Origin: Ulota crispa
Taxonomy: Eukaryota; Streptophyta; Bryopsida; Orthotrichales; Orthotrichaceae
DNA length: 64,000 bases
NCBI GenBank assembly: GCA_963920765.1
Contig: OY987244.1
Location: 21,680,358-21,744,357, forward strand
Reading direction: 5' to 3'
Shown: positions 23,768 to 34,312 of the stretch, in pieces
Numbering within the stretch: the stretch's first letter is position 1
Layout: each line of letters starts with the position of its first letter
The notes under the pieces: generated by a model
Told to the model about the DNA's origin: nothing
Database searches by the model: none
Seen by the model: only the letters and a program-made list of their open reading frames with translations
Made by a program: the position numbers and the translations under genes

Positions 23768-24734
23768 TTAACCCCTAAAGTGCTAAACACCTTTTCTTTT
23801 GGTAACATAGCGTTGTTTTTTTTTTGGAAACATAGCACTTTTGGGCAGCTCACTACCAATGGGATTTAGTTTTTTTTTCTTAAAATTTTCACACATGATG
23901 TGTTTGAGGAGTAGCTTTTAGGCCCAATAATTTTCATAGCTTTTGATTTCATAATTCAAAAGTTATTGCATGATATGTAGTTTTCTTTACTTGGCAGGCA
24001 ATCTAGGCAGCTCAAAAAACTTTTTCAAGAATTGTATTTTTTAAATTGTATTTTATGAAATTGGTTACTTAGATTTATATATACATGGGGAGCTTTAAAT
24101 CATTCCATTTCAATTAATGAGATGAAAGTTATGAGGAAATTTTGTTTGTGGGCAATTATGAATTCTTTATTCTAAAATAAACTTTGGAGTCCTTTATTTT
24201 TCTCAACTTTCAATATTTTAGAAAATAAAAACTCTCAAAAGATGTAGAATGTTTATCTCAATATTACAAGCATTGGGATTGGAGTTTTTCATTTCCATAA
24301 TTAAGTTCTTAACAATATAGTGGTTTGAATCATTCTCTACTTCTTTTTACTTACTATTTGCTTTCCATGTGTTTTACAATTCCAAATAATTTGAAAGTTT
24401 TCAAGTGTGTACCAACTTGCTTTGAAGAACAAATCCAAAAAATTACAACCATATCAGAAAAAAATCAAAAAAATATGACCTTATGAAGTGCAACTACCCA
24501 AATTTTTGCAGAGACAAAAAAATTGCTTTTTGTCAATTCAAACTCAAATATCTTACAATTTGCATGGCACGATTTCTCAATTTTTTTTTTCACACCTTTT
24601 GATACTAGTGTAATACAAGATCTTATGGCTACATTTGCCAAAAAATATTTTTTTCTAAAATTTGGTACTTATGCTAGAATTGACAGTTTTGGAGCTGTTT
24701 TGGTGAAAACTTAGCTTAGGACTTCAGGGATTAA
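23768..24734. mobile_element. TTAA element, long non-symmetrical subfamily
   Basis: TTAA-CCCCTAAAGTGCTAAAC at the left and AGGACTTCAGGGA-TTAA at the right. The left ~350 bp is the arm seen in the hairpin copies; the right half is different sequence shared with 40852-41789. The last 60 bp are duplicated in tandem just outside (24735-24794). Confidence 0.8.
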
Positions 24735-24794
24735 TAGAATTGACAGTTTTGGAGCTGTTTTGGTGAAAACTTAGCTTTGGACTTCAGGGATTAA
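24675..24794. repeat. 60-bp tandem duplication of an element end
   Basis: Units 24675-24734 and 24735-24794 differ at only two positions that I can see. Each ends in the terminal repeat plus TTAA, so the element has two successive right ends. Confidence 0.85.
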
Positions 24795-25059
24795 CAGAAT
24801 ATAGTGTTTTGCTATCCAAACTTTTGCGAGTTTTTATTGTCTAACAGGTGCTTGTAAATATAACCAATCACACTACTTCAAGTAACCTCATGTTTTATAT
24901 AACAAATACTCAAGGTTCAACGCATTCAAGTTAATTTATGAAGAAATTTTATTGATCTCAAAATTTGTTGAATGAAAGGGTTATACACATCAAGTCTTAT
25001 GGTTTTTTACTGTAAGAAGCATGTATAGAAAATTATGCCCTGAAACATCTTACTATATA

Positions 25060-25408
25060 CAGTGAGACCTCCCATAATGCAAATTCTCTATTTGCATAAC
25101 AAATTATATTTCTTAAACTGCATATTTCCTATGTGCATAAAGTGTGTTGCAATAACCACCAATGGAGTAATTTTTGTCAAAGTAGGACCACTTGCAAAAT
25201 ACAATGTACTCTCATTGGTGTCTTTTTTTATCAATTAATGTTAATGGAAAGTAGTCATCTATAACTAATTTGTTAAAATGAGTCACCTACCATTTGTACA
25301 TCCGATGCACATGTTAAAATAAATGACTTATGGCACTTGGACCTCTTTATGTGCACATTACTGAAATACACTCCCCACCATTCCCATGCAATAAGAGAGG
25401 TTTTGCAG
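25060..25408. mobile_element. pogo/Emigrant-like MITE, diverged
   Basis: TA-CAGTGAGACCTCCCATAATGC at the left and AGAGAGGTTTTGCAG-TA at the right. CAGTRRAACCTC ends with TA duplications are typical of plant pogo-type (Emigrant/Lemi) MITEs. Confidence 0.55.
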
Positions 25409-25933
25409 TAGCTAGTTTATTCTTAAAAGCCTTGAAATCTCTTCAGTCTTTTAGATACTACTAAACTGAACTAATGAAGAAGTACCACTTTTCAGAGAAA
25501 ATGATGTTTCTCTCATTCAAAATAACCTGTTGATCTATAACTTTACGAGTATTTTCATAAGAGATATCATTCATCATTTTTTTGGAACTGGCATATTTTT
25601 AGTTAGAAATATGTTTGTTCATAATTCCATATAAAAACCTAGAGGATTCCGAAGTTAAAACATGTACAAGATGACACTGTAGCAATATAGTCAACACTGT
25701 GGGATTGTATTGAAACCCCAAATGCTCTAGTGGGTGTACGTCTTCTTCAATTCTTCTTTTTTTTAAAAATAAAAGCTTGTTGTTTTGGTCTCAACGATTT
25801 GGCCTCAAGGCCTTGATCTACACCAGAGAAAAAGCCCACCTCGCAATCGTATTTCAGGGTATTTGTGAGACCATAGGTGCTAGAATTTTGGTTCAACATC
25901 AGCGAGACACTTGGGTGGTTCTCAATCCCTTTA

Positions 25934-26161
25934 AGGTAGTGTGTTCTAATTGCGTTCATGCTCTAATTGCGTTCGGCTCTAGGATCAAGAGACATTTTAG
26001 ATTAAATATCTATGAATGTCATTGATGAGTTGTGTGAGACTAGCTTTACAGCTAGTCTCACACAACTCATCAATGACATTCATAGATATTTAATCTAAAA
26101 TGTCTCTTGATCCTAGAGCCGAACGCAATTAGAGCATGAATGCAATTAGAACACACTACCG
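25934..26161. mobile_element. AGGTAG-family MITE, near-perfect hairpin
   Basis: Arms 25935-26045 and 26050-26160 (111 nt each) are complementary at all but one position and enclose a 4-nt loop (TTAC). TA lies outside each end (25932-25933, 26162-26163). The almost complete symmetry marks a very young inverted duplication. Confidence 0.9.
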
Positions 26162-26163
26162 TA

Positions 26164-27450
26164 CAAGACACCCCTAACCTCACCATCACCCTTTGGATGG
26201 AGAATGGAAATGCAAAACCGCGGGGCCCGGTTTTGTTCACACCACGTCAGTTCTTCCAAAGGTGTAGCGTGATTGTGTCCATGAGTTATTACTAACTTAT
26301 TAAACTTGGTGCAGTAGAAAAAGCCTGGGAGCGATGTGGAACTGTCCAGGGAACGCTCCAAGCCCAGCGGCCAGCGCCCTTCCAACACCTTTCCCGCAGG
26401 CCGCAGCCCCTGGCCAGCCCTCAGCCCTTCCGAAATGTGGGCAGAGCTTGTCTAAGCTTACTCCGACAGCAGTCGGCTTGATTAACGCCCCGAGCCCAAC
26501 CCCAACCCCAACCCCGAGGCTCGTCTCGTCTCTGGTGGAGAATTCATCCGATTGGATGAACGGTGGATCGTTCATCCATTTGTTCATGCCTCCGTTCATC
26601 CATTTGCTCATCAAAATGTTCGTCCGTTTGTTCGTGCCTTCGTTGGTTGGGACGTCCGTGTATCCCTGGGCAGTGGGCAGTGCCAGGGGCAGTGGCTCTG
26701 GAGTCTGGACCTCTCACTGGCTGTGGCAGTGGCAGCGAGAGAAAGGGAGTAAAATGATGGTCTGAATGCAGGGGCAGGGGCAGGGGCAGGGGAGGATGCA
26801 GGGGAGGATGCAGGGGGGGATGCAGGGGGGGATGCAGGGGGGATGCAGGGGGGATGCAGGGGGGATGCAGGGGGGGGAGGAATTATTACAATTACGCCAG
26901 AGAGTCCAGAGTCCAGGCCAGGGTACACAAGTAGTATCTGTGAGATCGAGCGTAACTGCCTCCACTGAAAGCTAACTGACCATTGCCCCCTCTCAGTCCC
27001 TCACCCCCTGCCATGCAAACCCTTCACTTTACGTTTTCTCCTCTCCAGTCTTTGCCATTCATTGCCCGTAAGTTGGTATCTTGCCCCATTTTTTTAACCT
27101 TCCTCCCATTACTTACCTTTCTGGAAGGAAGGACCTTGAGTTCCCTCTCGCTGCACCCATGCCCACTGCCTGGCTCCCCTAACCTCTTTTGGGGGGCCAG
27201 ATTCTTACCTCCTTTTGACACCGGCCACCATAACACCAAAAAGAATCAGGTGAAAAAAAATGATGAAAACCATCTCAAAATAACCGTAAGGTGTGCCAAC
27301 GTTTTGATCATATAAGGGTATTCTCACGCTTGAGTCATTGGGAATGAGGAGAGAGTCTAAGCAACCAGTGGTGCAAACGTGAGAACGTTTGTGTCTGAGG
27401 CCCTCAGCCTTGGTAAACTTTGCTTGAAAAAAATACTGCCACATGTCCAT
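26164..27450. other. GC-rich island with minisatellites, no supported gene
   Basis: Composition rises sharply between about 26320 and 27200. It holds direct CGTTCATCCATTTG-type repeats (26560-26640) and the GCAGGG minisatellite below. A proline-rich 143-codon frame at 26334-26765 runs into repeats and matches no domain I know. It could be the remains of a gene-proximal region; I see no exon structure. Confidence 0.4.
26763..26880. repeat. GCAGGGG / GGATGCAGGGG minisatellite
   Basis: About 118 bp of GCAGGG units moving into GGATGCAGGGGGG units, with many plus-strand runs of four or more G. The spacing would allow stacked G-quadruplexes. Confidence 0.95.
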
Positions 27451-28919
27451 TCAACTTGTTGTAGGAGGAACGTTACCCAACGTGTCACCACCCTGCAATT
27501 TTTGTTGTTACATTCATAAGTATAAGGGCAACCAAAACGCACAGGACTCTATTCATGCAGTATTTACGTTACTAATAATTTCTAATAATTACTATTTTAA
27601 TTTAATGGATGAACGTGCATGCATGGATGGTCCTATAAATTTTCTCAAAACTTGCATGCCTTTGATGGGGTTTGTGAACCCATGGTCGAAAAGCTTAGCC
27701 TGTTAAAGACCACACACATTTTCCCAAAATCCACTAGAAACCGGGACAAAAGAATTTGATGTGCATTTGAATCAAATGTGGACCCAATTTGAAGAATCCA
27801 ATCGTACAAATATGAAGGATATCTTGTTTGTTGCAATGTATCAAAATTTCAACTAGATTTATCATTGGAGGTGAAATATTATAATGATTGAGTGAGCCGT
27901 ATATGGAAAGTCTTTAGTTTTTCATGCTTGTGTGGTTTTGAATGTTAACTCTTCATGCTAGCTTTGGTTGAGAAGAGCCTAACATTTCTAGAAAGCAGGG
28001 TTTCCCACCTTTCCAACAAGACTAGTTTCACATGAAATAGACAAAAATAGCAATCACAAAGTGTAGCTAAGTGGACAAAAAGGGTCAAAAAACCCATTTT
28101 CTTTGCTACCCTAAAACGGTCCTACAAGAAATTTGAAAATTGTTACAAAAAATCTGATTGGTGAAAGATATCAAGAAGTAACCTTAAATGTAGGATGAAT
28201 TTTTTTATAAATAAAATGATAATATCATTTTAATAAATTCTCAAATACTACAATTGTACTACTACTGTATAGAGAAACAATACAAGCGTATTTCTTAAGT
28301 AATTTGAATTTTTTTAAGATTGCACAATTGAAATGTGACATTCTTCTTAGATGTTTGATGTATTGTGTTGTTGTTTTGATCCATCTTTGACCAAATATGA
28401 ATATGTATTTTGAGGCCATGATATATAAACATCATTATTTATCAACTCACATATCCAATTCCATTGTCATTTTTTGGGTTGGATGCAAAATTCTTGTGAT
28501 CACAAGCGTTCTTCAAGATCATTTTCCAAAATATTGAACAATTTTACTATATAGGCCAAAAACTACTCTCACGAACCAAAATATGGTTCGGTGGTCTCTA
28601 AACGGTTAATTACAATTTATTATCAGAGATGGAATTTGGAAGTTTTGGATTCATTTTCGTATTCAAATATATTCAAGTAGTGTATTAGTGCGAACCAGTT
28701 CTCATCCTAGACTTTGTTTGTTTGTTTTTGTCAATCACTTCCATATTGTAATCAGTTATGTGACTTGTGTTATACAGTGTTCCCACATGTGATTTTCACA
28801 AGTGGCTGTAATGTATTAAAAATATTGTAAAAATAAGTGCTAAAACTTCAAATTTTTAACACCAGATTGTGGCCATATGTAATACACCACATTTATAACC
28901 ATAAAAAAGGTTTTAAAAG
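27451..28919. other. Intergenic, no gene seen
   Basis: AT-rich sequence; no paired termini or coding sequence recognised. Confidence 0.35.
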
Positions 28920-28924
28920 TAGTC

Positions 28925-29221
28925 TTGCTAGCCACGTTTGTGAACTCTGCCAACAAGGGCAGTTGTCGTCCTTTTCTGGCAGGTTCTTTTTCTAGGCAAA
29001 AAATTGCCAGAATCTTACCTCATTTGACACTTGCAAACCGAAAATTGGGGGAAGAACGGATGGAATGGATGAGACTTGCAATCGTTCTAAAAGGGACATT
29101 TTCAACTGCTGATATTTGGATGAAATATACTAGGAATACAGTAACTGAGGTGAATGTGCACATGGATGATTCTCTGGATTCCTTACTTGCATGCTTTTTA
29201 TGGTGCGTGTTGCTTGACTAG
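28925..29221 (+). pseudogene. Possible hAT transposase fragment
   Basis: A 98-residue frame contains a segment reading STADIWMKYTRNTV, then EVNVHMDDS and SLLACFLW. This resembles the hAT transposase core, where an aspartate in a DIW motif is followed by a VTxHFID-like strand and LLAC. The frame is too short for a transposase and has no BED finger or C-terminal dimerisation region. Preceding residues (IARILPHLTLANRKLGEERM) are compatible with the upstream helix. Judged from motif spacing only; a chance frame remains possible. Confidence 0.3.
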
Positions 29222-29343
29222 TGAAAACTCTAAACAAAATTCTAATATACCACAATGTCCTTTCAGAATGTTCACTACATGCAAATAAAAGTTTCATGAG
29301 AATCCTTTTTTGAGTTTCCTAACATTGGTAAGGTCTGAAATTT

Positions 29344-30294
29344 TTAACCTCTGAAGGACCAACTGTTCCCTCGGGACAAATGGATTTTGGGCCTGTACCT
29401 ACAACTAATTTACTTTTTGTGATTTTTTGAAACTTTTATTGAAGGTGGGGAAATCAAAGATCTACGTGAGCATCTAACTTTATCTTCATTTCAACATTTA
29501 TTGAAGAAGTTATGCATAAATTTCTGAAAAAGGGGAGGGCAAGTTGCCCAAAAAAAAATCAAAATTGCACTTTTTAATAATAAATTTCTGAAATTAGTTC
29601 TTTAGATTTATTCAAATCTGGGAATCTTTAAATCATTCAATTTTGATTGATGAGATGAAAGTTATGAGAAGTTTTAGTTTGCGGGAGGGTATGGGACTCC
29701 CAAACCTCCATTCTTTTTGCCCCTAGTAAAGTTTGTTGCTTTCCTTTTTTGAGCTCTTTGTGTTTTTTTTTTTACTTTTTTTTTTCCAAGTTGTAGTAGA
29801 CTAAGATTCCTTGGTTTTCACTATTTGGATCACAATAATTCAGGTTTCTCAATTTTACATAAATTCTCCAATTTTGCCTAGTGTATATGCGAATTTCATG
29901 GCCTTACGGTATTGCAGGATTTTACAAAATATGATCCACACCTCCAATTCATTTGAAAATTCTCTCACATTTACCAAACTTGGTTTTCTACATGGAAAAC
30001 ATAAACCTCAACTTTGCGTAGAGCAGTTTTTTGATATAGGAGCCATCAAAGGCTTTTGAAAATTTTGGGCAGCAGGAAAAAAAATTATTTTTCACTTCAG
30101 ATGTCAATATCTCACTCCTCTACTTTCAAAATGAGCTGATTTTTTTCCCACAAGTACCTCCCATAGTCAAGGGCAAGATTTTACGGTTGAATTTCCAAAA
30201 AAACTAATTTTCGTACATTTCTACTCATTCCCCCAAAAGTGGCAGTTTTCAGTAATTTTTAAAGAAAAAAGGGCTTCGTCCTACGATGATTTAA
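29344..30294. mobile_element. TTAA element, long subfamily, diverged right end
   Basis: TTAA-CCTCTGAAGGACCAACTG at the left. The right end is degraded (GGGCTTCGTCCTACGATGA-TTAA). Internally similar to 43651-44605 across both halves (shared CCCAAACCTCCATTCTTTT and TTTTTTGAGCTCTTTGTG). Confidence 0.75.
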
Positions 30295-31390
30295 CTAGCT
30301 AATTTTGGAGTATCCAATGTGTAGAAGAAATAATCCAGAAATGAAGTTTGGAAATACGTACAAATCATTGGTAGATCCTTGTATGTGTTGCATATATTTC
30401 ATGCAAACACTGGGAGACCCATGTCTGTCAATGTCCAGAGAAATCTTGATGTTTTAGAAACATAATCCAAATTTGCATGAATAGTCCAAAGTTGGTCAAA
30501 TATGCCTTTACTCTAATTTGTATTCTAAAGTATGCAATGTGAATCACCTCAAATTTGACTTTATTATCTAAAAATCTCTATGCTTAGAAATTCATTACTC
30601 ATACTCTAAAAGATAAATCTAAACGCCCATCAAGAAAAAAATGACAATTTAAAAAATAACTAGAGGAGTTCGTTCATTCAATCCATGATCACATTTTGCA
30701 ATAATACTACAAAAAGAAAACCTTTTATTTCTTGTTGATAAATTCTTGTTATTGCAATTTGCTCATCATTACAGAGGATGTCGTGGACATGGTGGTTTTT
30801 TTCTATAGTGTTATTCATGTTGTGACACAAAACAAAAGAAAATTCAGTGCAATGGCAAAGGACATAATTTCATTCAAAAAGAGCCTAGGAGAACACAAAA
30901 ATAAATTGACATCAGCCAACACCTAAATGCAAGCCTTCTAGGCAGCTAGAGTGGAGGTATTTGCCTTCCAATCTAATGCACCCAAACGACCATTCCAAAT
31001 TCAATTTGCGTCCATTGAACGTTGCTAAAATTCATTATTTTCCTTCTAACTACAAAAGTCATAGGATAGTGTTGTACAAATGGCTGTTCCTGTAATGCTA
31101 AGTTGGTCAAAGTTTTGCGGAATCTTGTCTGTAAAAATGCCTTGATTCCATGTAAGCATGCATGGTCTTTTTCAATCCAAATGTTACGAGGGCCCAATCA
31201 ACTGTCCTGTCTCAACAGGAAACTCCAGGAAAATATCATCACATTTACGTGAGTCATGCAAATAATATTACTGACAAACTTCTGCATTTATTTATTTTTA
31301 ATCACACGCCAGAATAGTTTTTCTAATCTATGTAGATTTTGCTTGGTGTACAGGCCTACAGGGTCATTCAATTGGTGTGCGGTATTCAAA
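30295..31390. other. Intergenic, no gene seen
   Basis: AT-rich; nothing supported. Confidence 0.35.
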
Positions 31391-31399
31391 TAGTTCTAT

Positions 31400-32506
31400 G
31401 GGAAAATATCGAAAGTAGTCTTGACAATTGGCCGTACTTCGAAAACAGGCCTGACAAATAAAAAATATCGAGAATAGGCCTCATCAGGGTCTGGTTGATT
31501 TCAGTCAAATTCCAAACCGGTTTACCAAAGATTTTTTCCGTTATTTTCTCAAATTTCATGCTATACGTATGAAAAATTAGATTTTCAATTAATTTTTTAG
31601 TCGATGTTTACAAATTGCAAACAGTTTTTTCTCATTTCAACCGGCTAGCTTTGAACTAGTCGCCGGTTCTTCCCGGACCCCCTCATCATATATAAAAAGT
31701 AGGCATTGCAACTAAGGTGACCAACATTTTGTGCATGTTTATTCAAGGGAGTTGATATGAGCACACCTTGGGTTTGATATATGCATACTAGGGGAGGCAT
31801 AAATTTTAAGTATTTATCATCAAAAAGTTAAATTTGGAAAATTTGAATTCAGATTTGGATTAAGAGACCTTGATTTAGTCTAGAACCACAATGAAGGTTA
31901 CAATTGAACCACGCCCAATGGAAAAGCTTAACTTTTTTTACAAACAAGGGTAAAAGTTATAAATTGCCCCCTAGCTAATATTTTCCATTGGACATAGTTC
32001 AATTGTAACCTCCATTGTGGTTCTAGACTAAATCAGGGTCTCTTAATCCAAATATGAATTCAAATTTTCCAAATTTAACTTTTTGATGATAAATACTTAA
32101 AATTTATGCCTCCCCTAGTATGCATATATCAAACCCAAGGTGTGCTCATATCAACTCCCTTGAATAAACATGCACAAAATGTTGGTCACCTTAGTTGCAA
32201 TGCCTACTTTTTATATATGATGAGGGGGTCTGGGAAGAACCGGCGGCTAGTTCAAAGCTAGCCGGTTGAAATGAGAAAAAACTGTTTGCAATTTGTAAAC
32301 ATCGACTAAAAAATTGATTGAAAATCTAATTTTTCATACGTATAGCATGAAATTTGAGAAAATAGCGGAAAAGTTCCTTGGTAAACCGGTTCGGAATTTG
32401 ACTAAAATCAATCGGACCTTGATGAGGCCTATTCTCAATATTTTTTATTTGTCAGGCCTATTTTCGAAATACGACCAATTGTCAAGACTACTTTCAATAT
32501 TTTCCC
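31400..32506. mobile_element. 1.1-kb foldback, Mutator-like, with 9-bp duplication
   Basis: Ends GGGAAAATATCGAAAGTAG / CTACTTTCAATATTTTCCC. Flanks TAGTTCTAT (31391-31399) and TTGTTCTAT (32507-32515) agree at 8 of 9 bases. The central ~400 bp (from about 31750) is a second symmetrical module related to the free element at 9729-10161, so this is a composite foldback. No coding sequence. Confidence 0.85.
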
Positions 32507-32532
32507 TTGTTCTATATTGCATTTCTTATTTT

Positions 32533-32536
32533 TATA

Positions 32537-32582
<46 letters not shown>
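32533..32582. repeat. (AT)n microsatellite
   Basis: Simple TA repeat of roughly 50 bp just outside the preceding foldback element. Confidence 0.95.
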
Positions 32583-32585
<3 letters not shown>

Positions 32586-32925
32586 CAATATAAAACGTCT
32601 AGTACGGCTTGCACTCATTGAATTCCTCACGAATATTCGTTTTCTCTACCCAACTTAAGGAGGAGTCGTCTATTACAATGCATGAGAATCGTTTTCCCCA
32701 CCATATCATGGAGAATTTGCCACAGTTTTAACTAATCTGTTGAAAGAAAATAATTTTGACTAGACGGTTAACAGGTGCACCGTGCACGGATCACATCGAG
32801 CTAAAATTGCCTCGCCCACTTGGGCAGCAGACAAAAATCCCCAAGAAAGGAAGAAAGGAAATGTTTAGTTTTGTTTAAGTTTAAGGTGTTATGAGTTATG
32901 TAGCACTAATTGGGGGAGGCTTGTA

Positions 32926-33160
32926 CAGTAGAACTCCTCTAAACCGATATCCTCTAAACTGATATCCTCTATAATCTAATATACAACACAAATCTCAATG
33001 TCAGATCATATATTAGTCATAAACCAAAATAATTAATTCAATAGTAGTAATACTCCTTGATGTTGTCCCAGCACTAACCTCAAGGTACCTAGCTAATAAC
33101 TTACTTAAACTATTGTAGTTCTTGGGGCCCCAACCATATTAATTTAAAGGAGTTTTACTG
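32926..33160. mobile_element. pogo/Emigrant-like MITE
   Basis: TA-CAGTAGAACTCCTCTAAA at the left and TTTAAAGGAGTTTTACTG-TA at the right. 235 bp, TA duplication and CAGTARAACTCC ends match plant Emigrant/Lemi MITEs. Short direct CCTCTAAACYGATAT repeats sit near the left end. Confidence 0.8.
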
Positions 33161-33321
33161 TAATTGAGAGAAGGGATAAGTGTCAAATAATAGAGTTCCC
33201 TAACTTGATTATATTCCTGGCAACCGCGTTAATTATCCTCTAGAAAACTTAAGATTGGGAATGTTTAGGGGCATGCAGCGGTAACACTGGACTACACTAT
33301 CCAAATGTGAACTTCCCCTAA

Positions 33322-33747
33322 GGGCATCTGTAATGGCACCAGGAAAAACCCCGGCAATAGTCCCGGCAGTGCAGCTCAATCTTTTAATAGACAGTGAATT
33401 TGACCATAATTTTTTAGTGATTTGAAGGGTGTTGGAAATATTATTGTGAAAACGTAATAATATTTGCATTTGGACATTGACTAACTTAGATATATCCCAT
33501 CAAGTGTTAGCTAACTTCCAAAACACTTGGAGGGGCCTCCAAGTGTTTTGGAAGTTAGCTAACACTTGATGGGATATATCTAAGTTAGTCAATGTCCAAA
33601 TGCAAATATTATTACGTTTTCACAATAATATTTCCAACACCCTTCAAATCACTAAAAAATTATGGTCAAATTCATTGTCTATTAAAAGATCAGGCTGAAC
33701 TGCCGGGATCGTTGCCGGGGTTTTTCCCAGTGCCATTACATATGCCC
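33322..33747. mobile_element. PIF/Harbinger-like foldback MITE
   Basis: Exact TAA duplication (33319-33321, 33748-33750), ends GGGCATCTGTAATGGCAC / GTGCCATTACATATGCCC. Arms of about 210 bp fold back with high identity; the centre at about 33535 is the palindrome CTTGGAGGGGCCTCCAAG. Related to 2106-2618. Confidence 0.85.
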
Positions 33748-33856
33748 TAAGAAATTTATTGCATCACTACCGGGTGACCGCAGAGCATCTCCACGTCTCT
33801 GCCCACCTTATAAAACAATGGGTTAGGGAGAACTTTGGATGAATAGGAAACAATTA

Positions 33857-34312
33857 AGACATCTTTACATTAGGAGTCAAGGTCATGAAAATTTGAGGCC
33901 ATTTCAACCAAAATTTGAGTAGAAAATGGCCTCAAGAATAGCCCCTAGTATCCATTGTAATATGAATATAGTGGGAGTGAACTCTCTTGTGTAATGGCTT
34001 TGAGGCCAAAAATTTGGGGCCACTAGAGCAAATTTTGAAATTTTCAAGAGAGAAGGGATAAAAAAAGGAAACTAAGGATAATTGTTAATATTTTTACTCC
34101 ATCCTACAATGTTGAGTATCTCAAAAGAATATTTTTTGTTGAGAAAGTCACATTCTAATAAAATATGACAACAACCTCAGGGTCAAGAATTGGCTTCACA
34201 TTTTTAGGAGACCTGATTTTTGGAGTTGGGACCATTTCAAATCTTGTCTTTTAAATACTAAAATGTATTATGAAATGTTGACCTTGACTCCTAATATAAA
34301 AGCCTTGAGGAC
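33857..34312. mobile_element. Probable PIF-like MITE
   Basis: ATTAGGAGTCAAGGTCA near the left end pairs with TGACCTTGACTCCTAAT near the right end. Outermost bases (GACATCTTTAC / TAAAAGCCTTGA) are poorly matched, so the limits are approximate. Confidence 0.5.

Noticed and set aside
26035-26060. Near-perfect hairpin as a transcription terminator or CRISPR-like repeat
   Set aside because: The organism is a plant, the arms are 111 bp and TA-flanked, and there is no array; a MITE explains it better.
26334-26765. 143-residue proline-rich frame
   Set aside because: Runs through simple repeats, overlaps similar frames on the other strand and matches no family I know.
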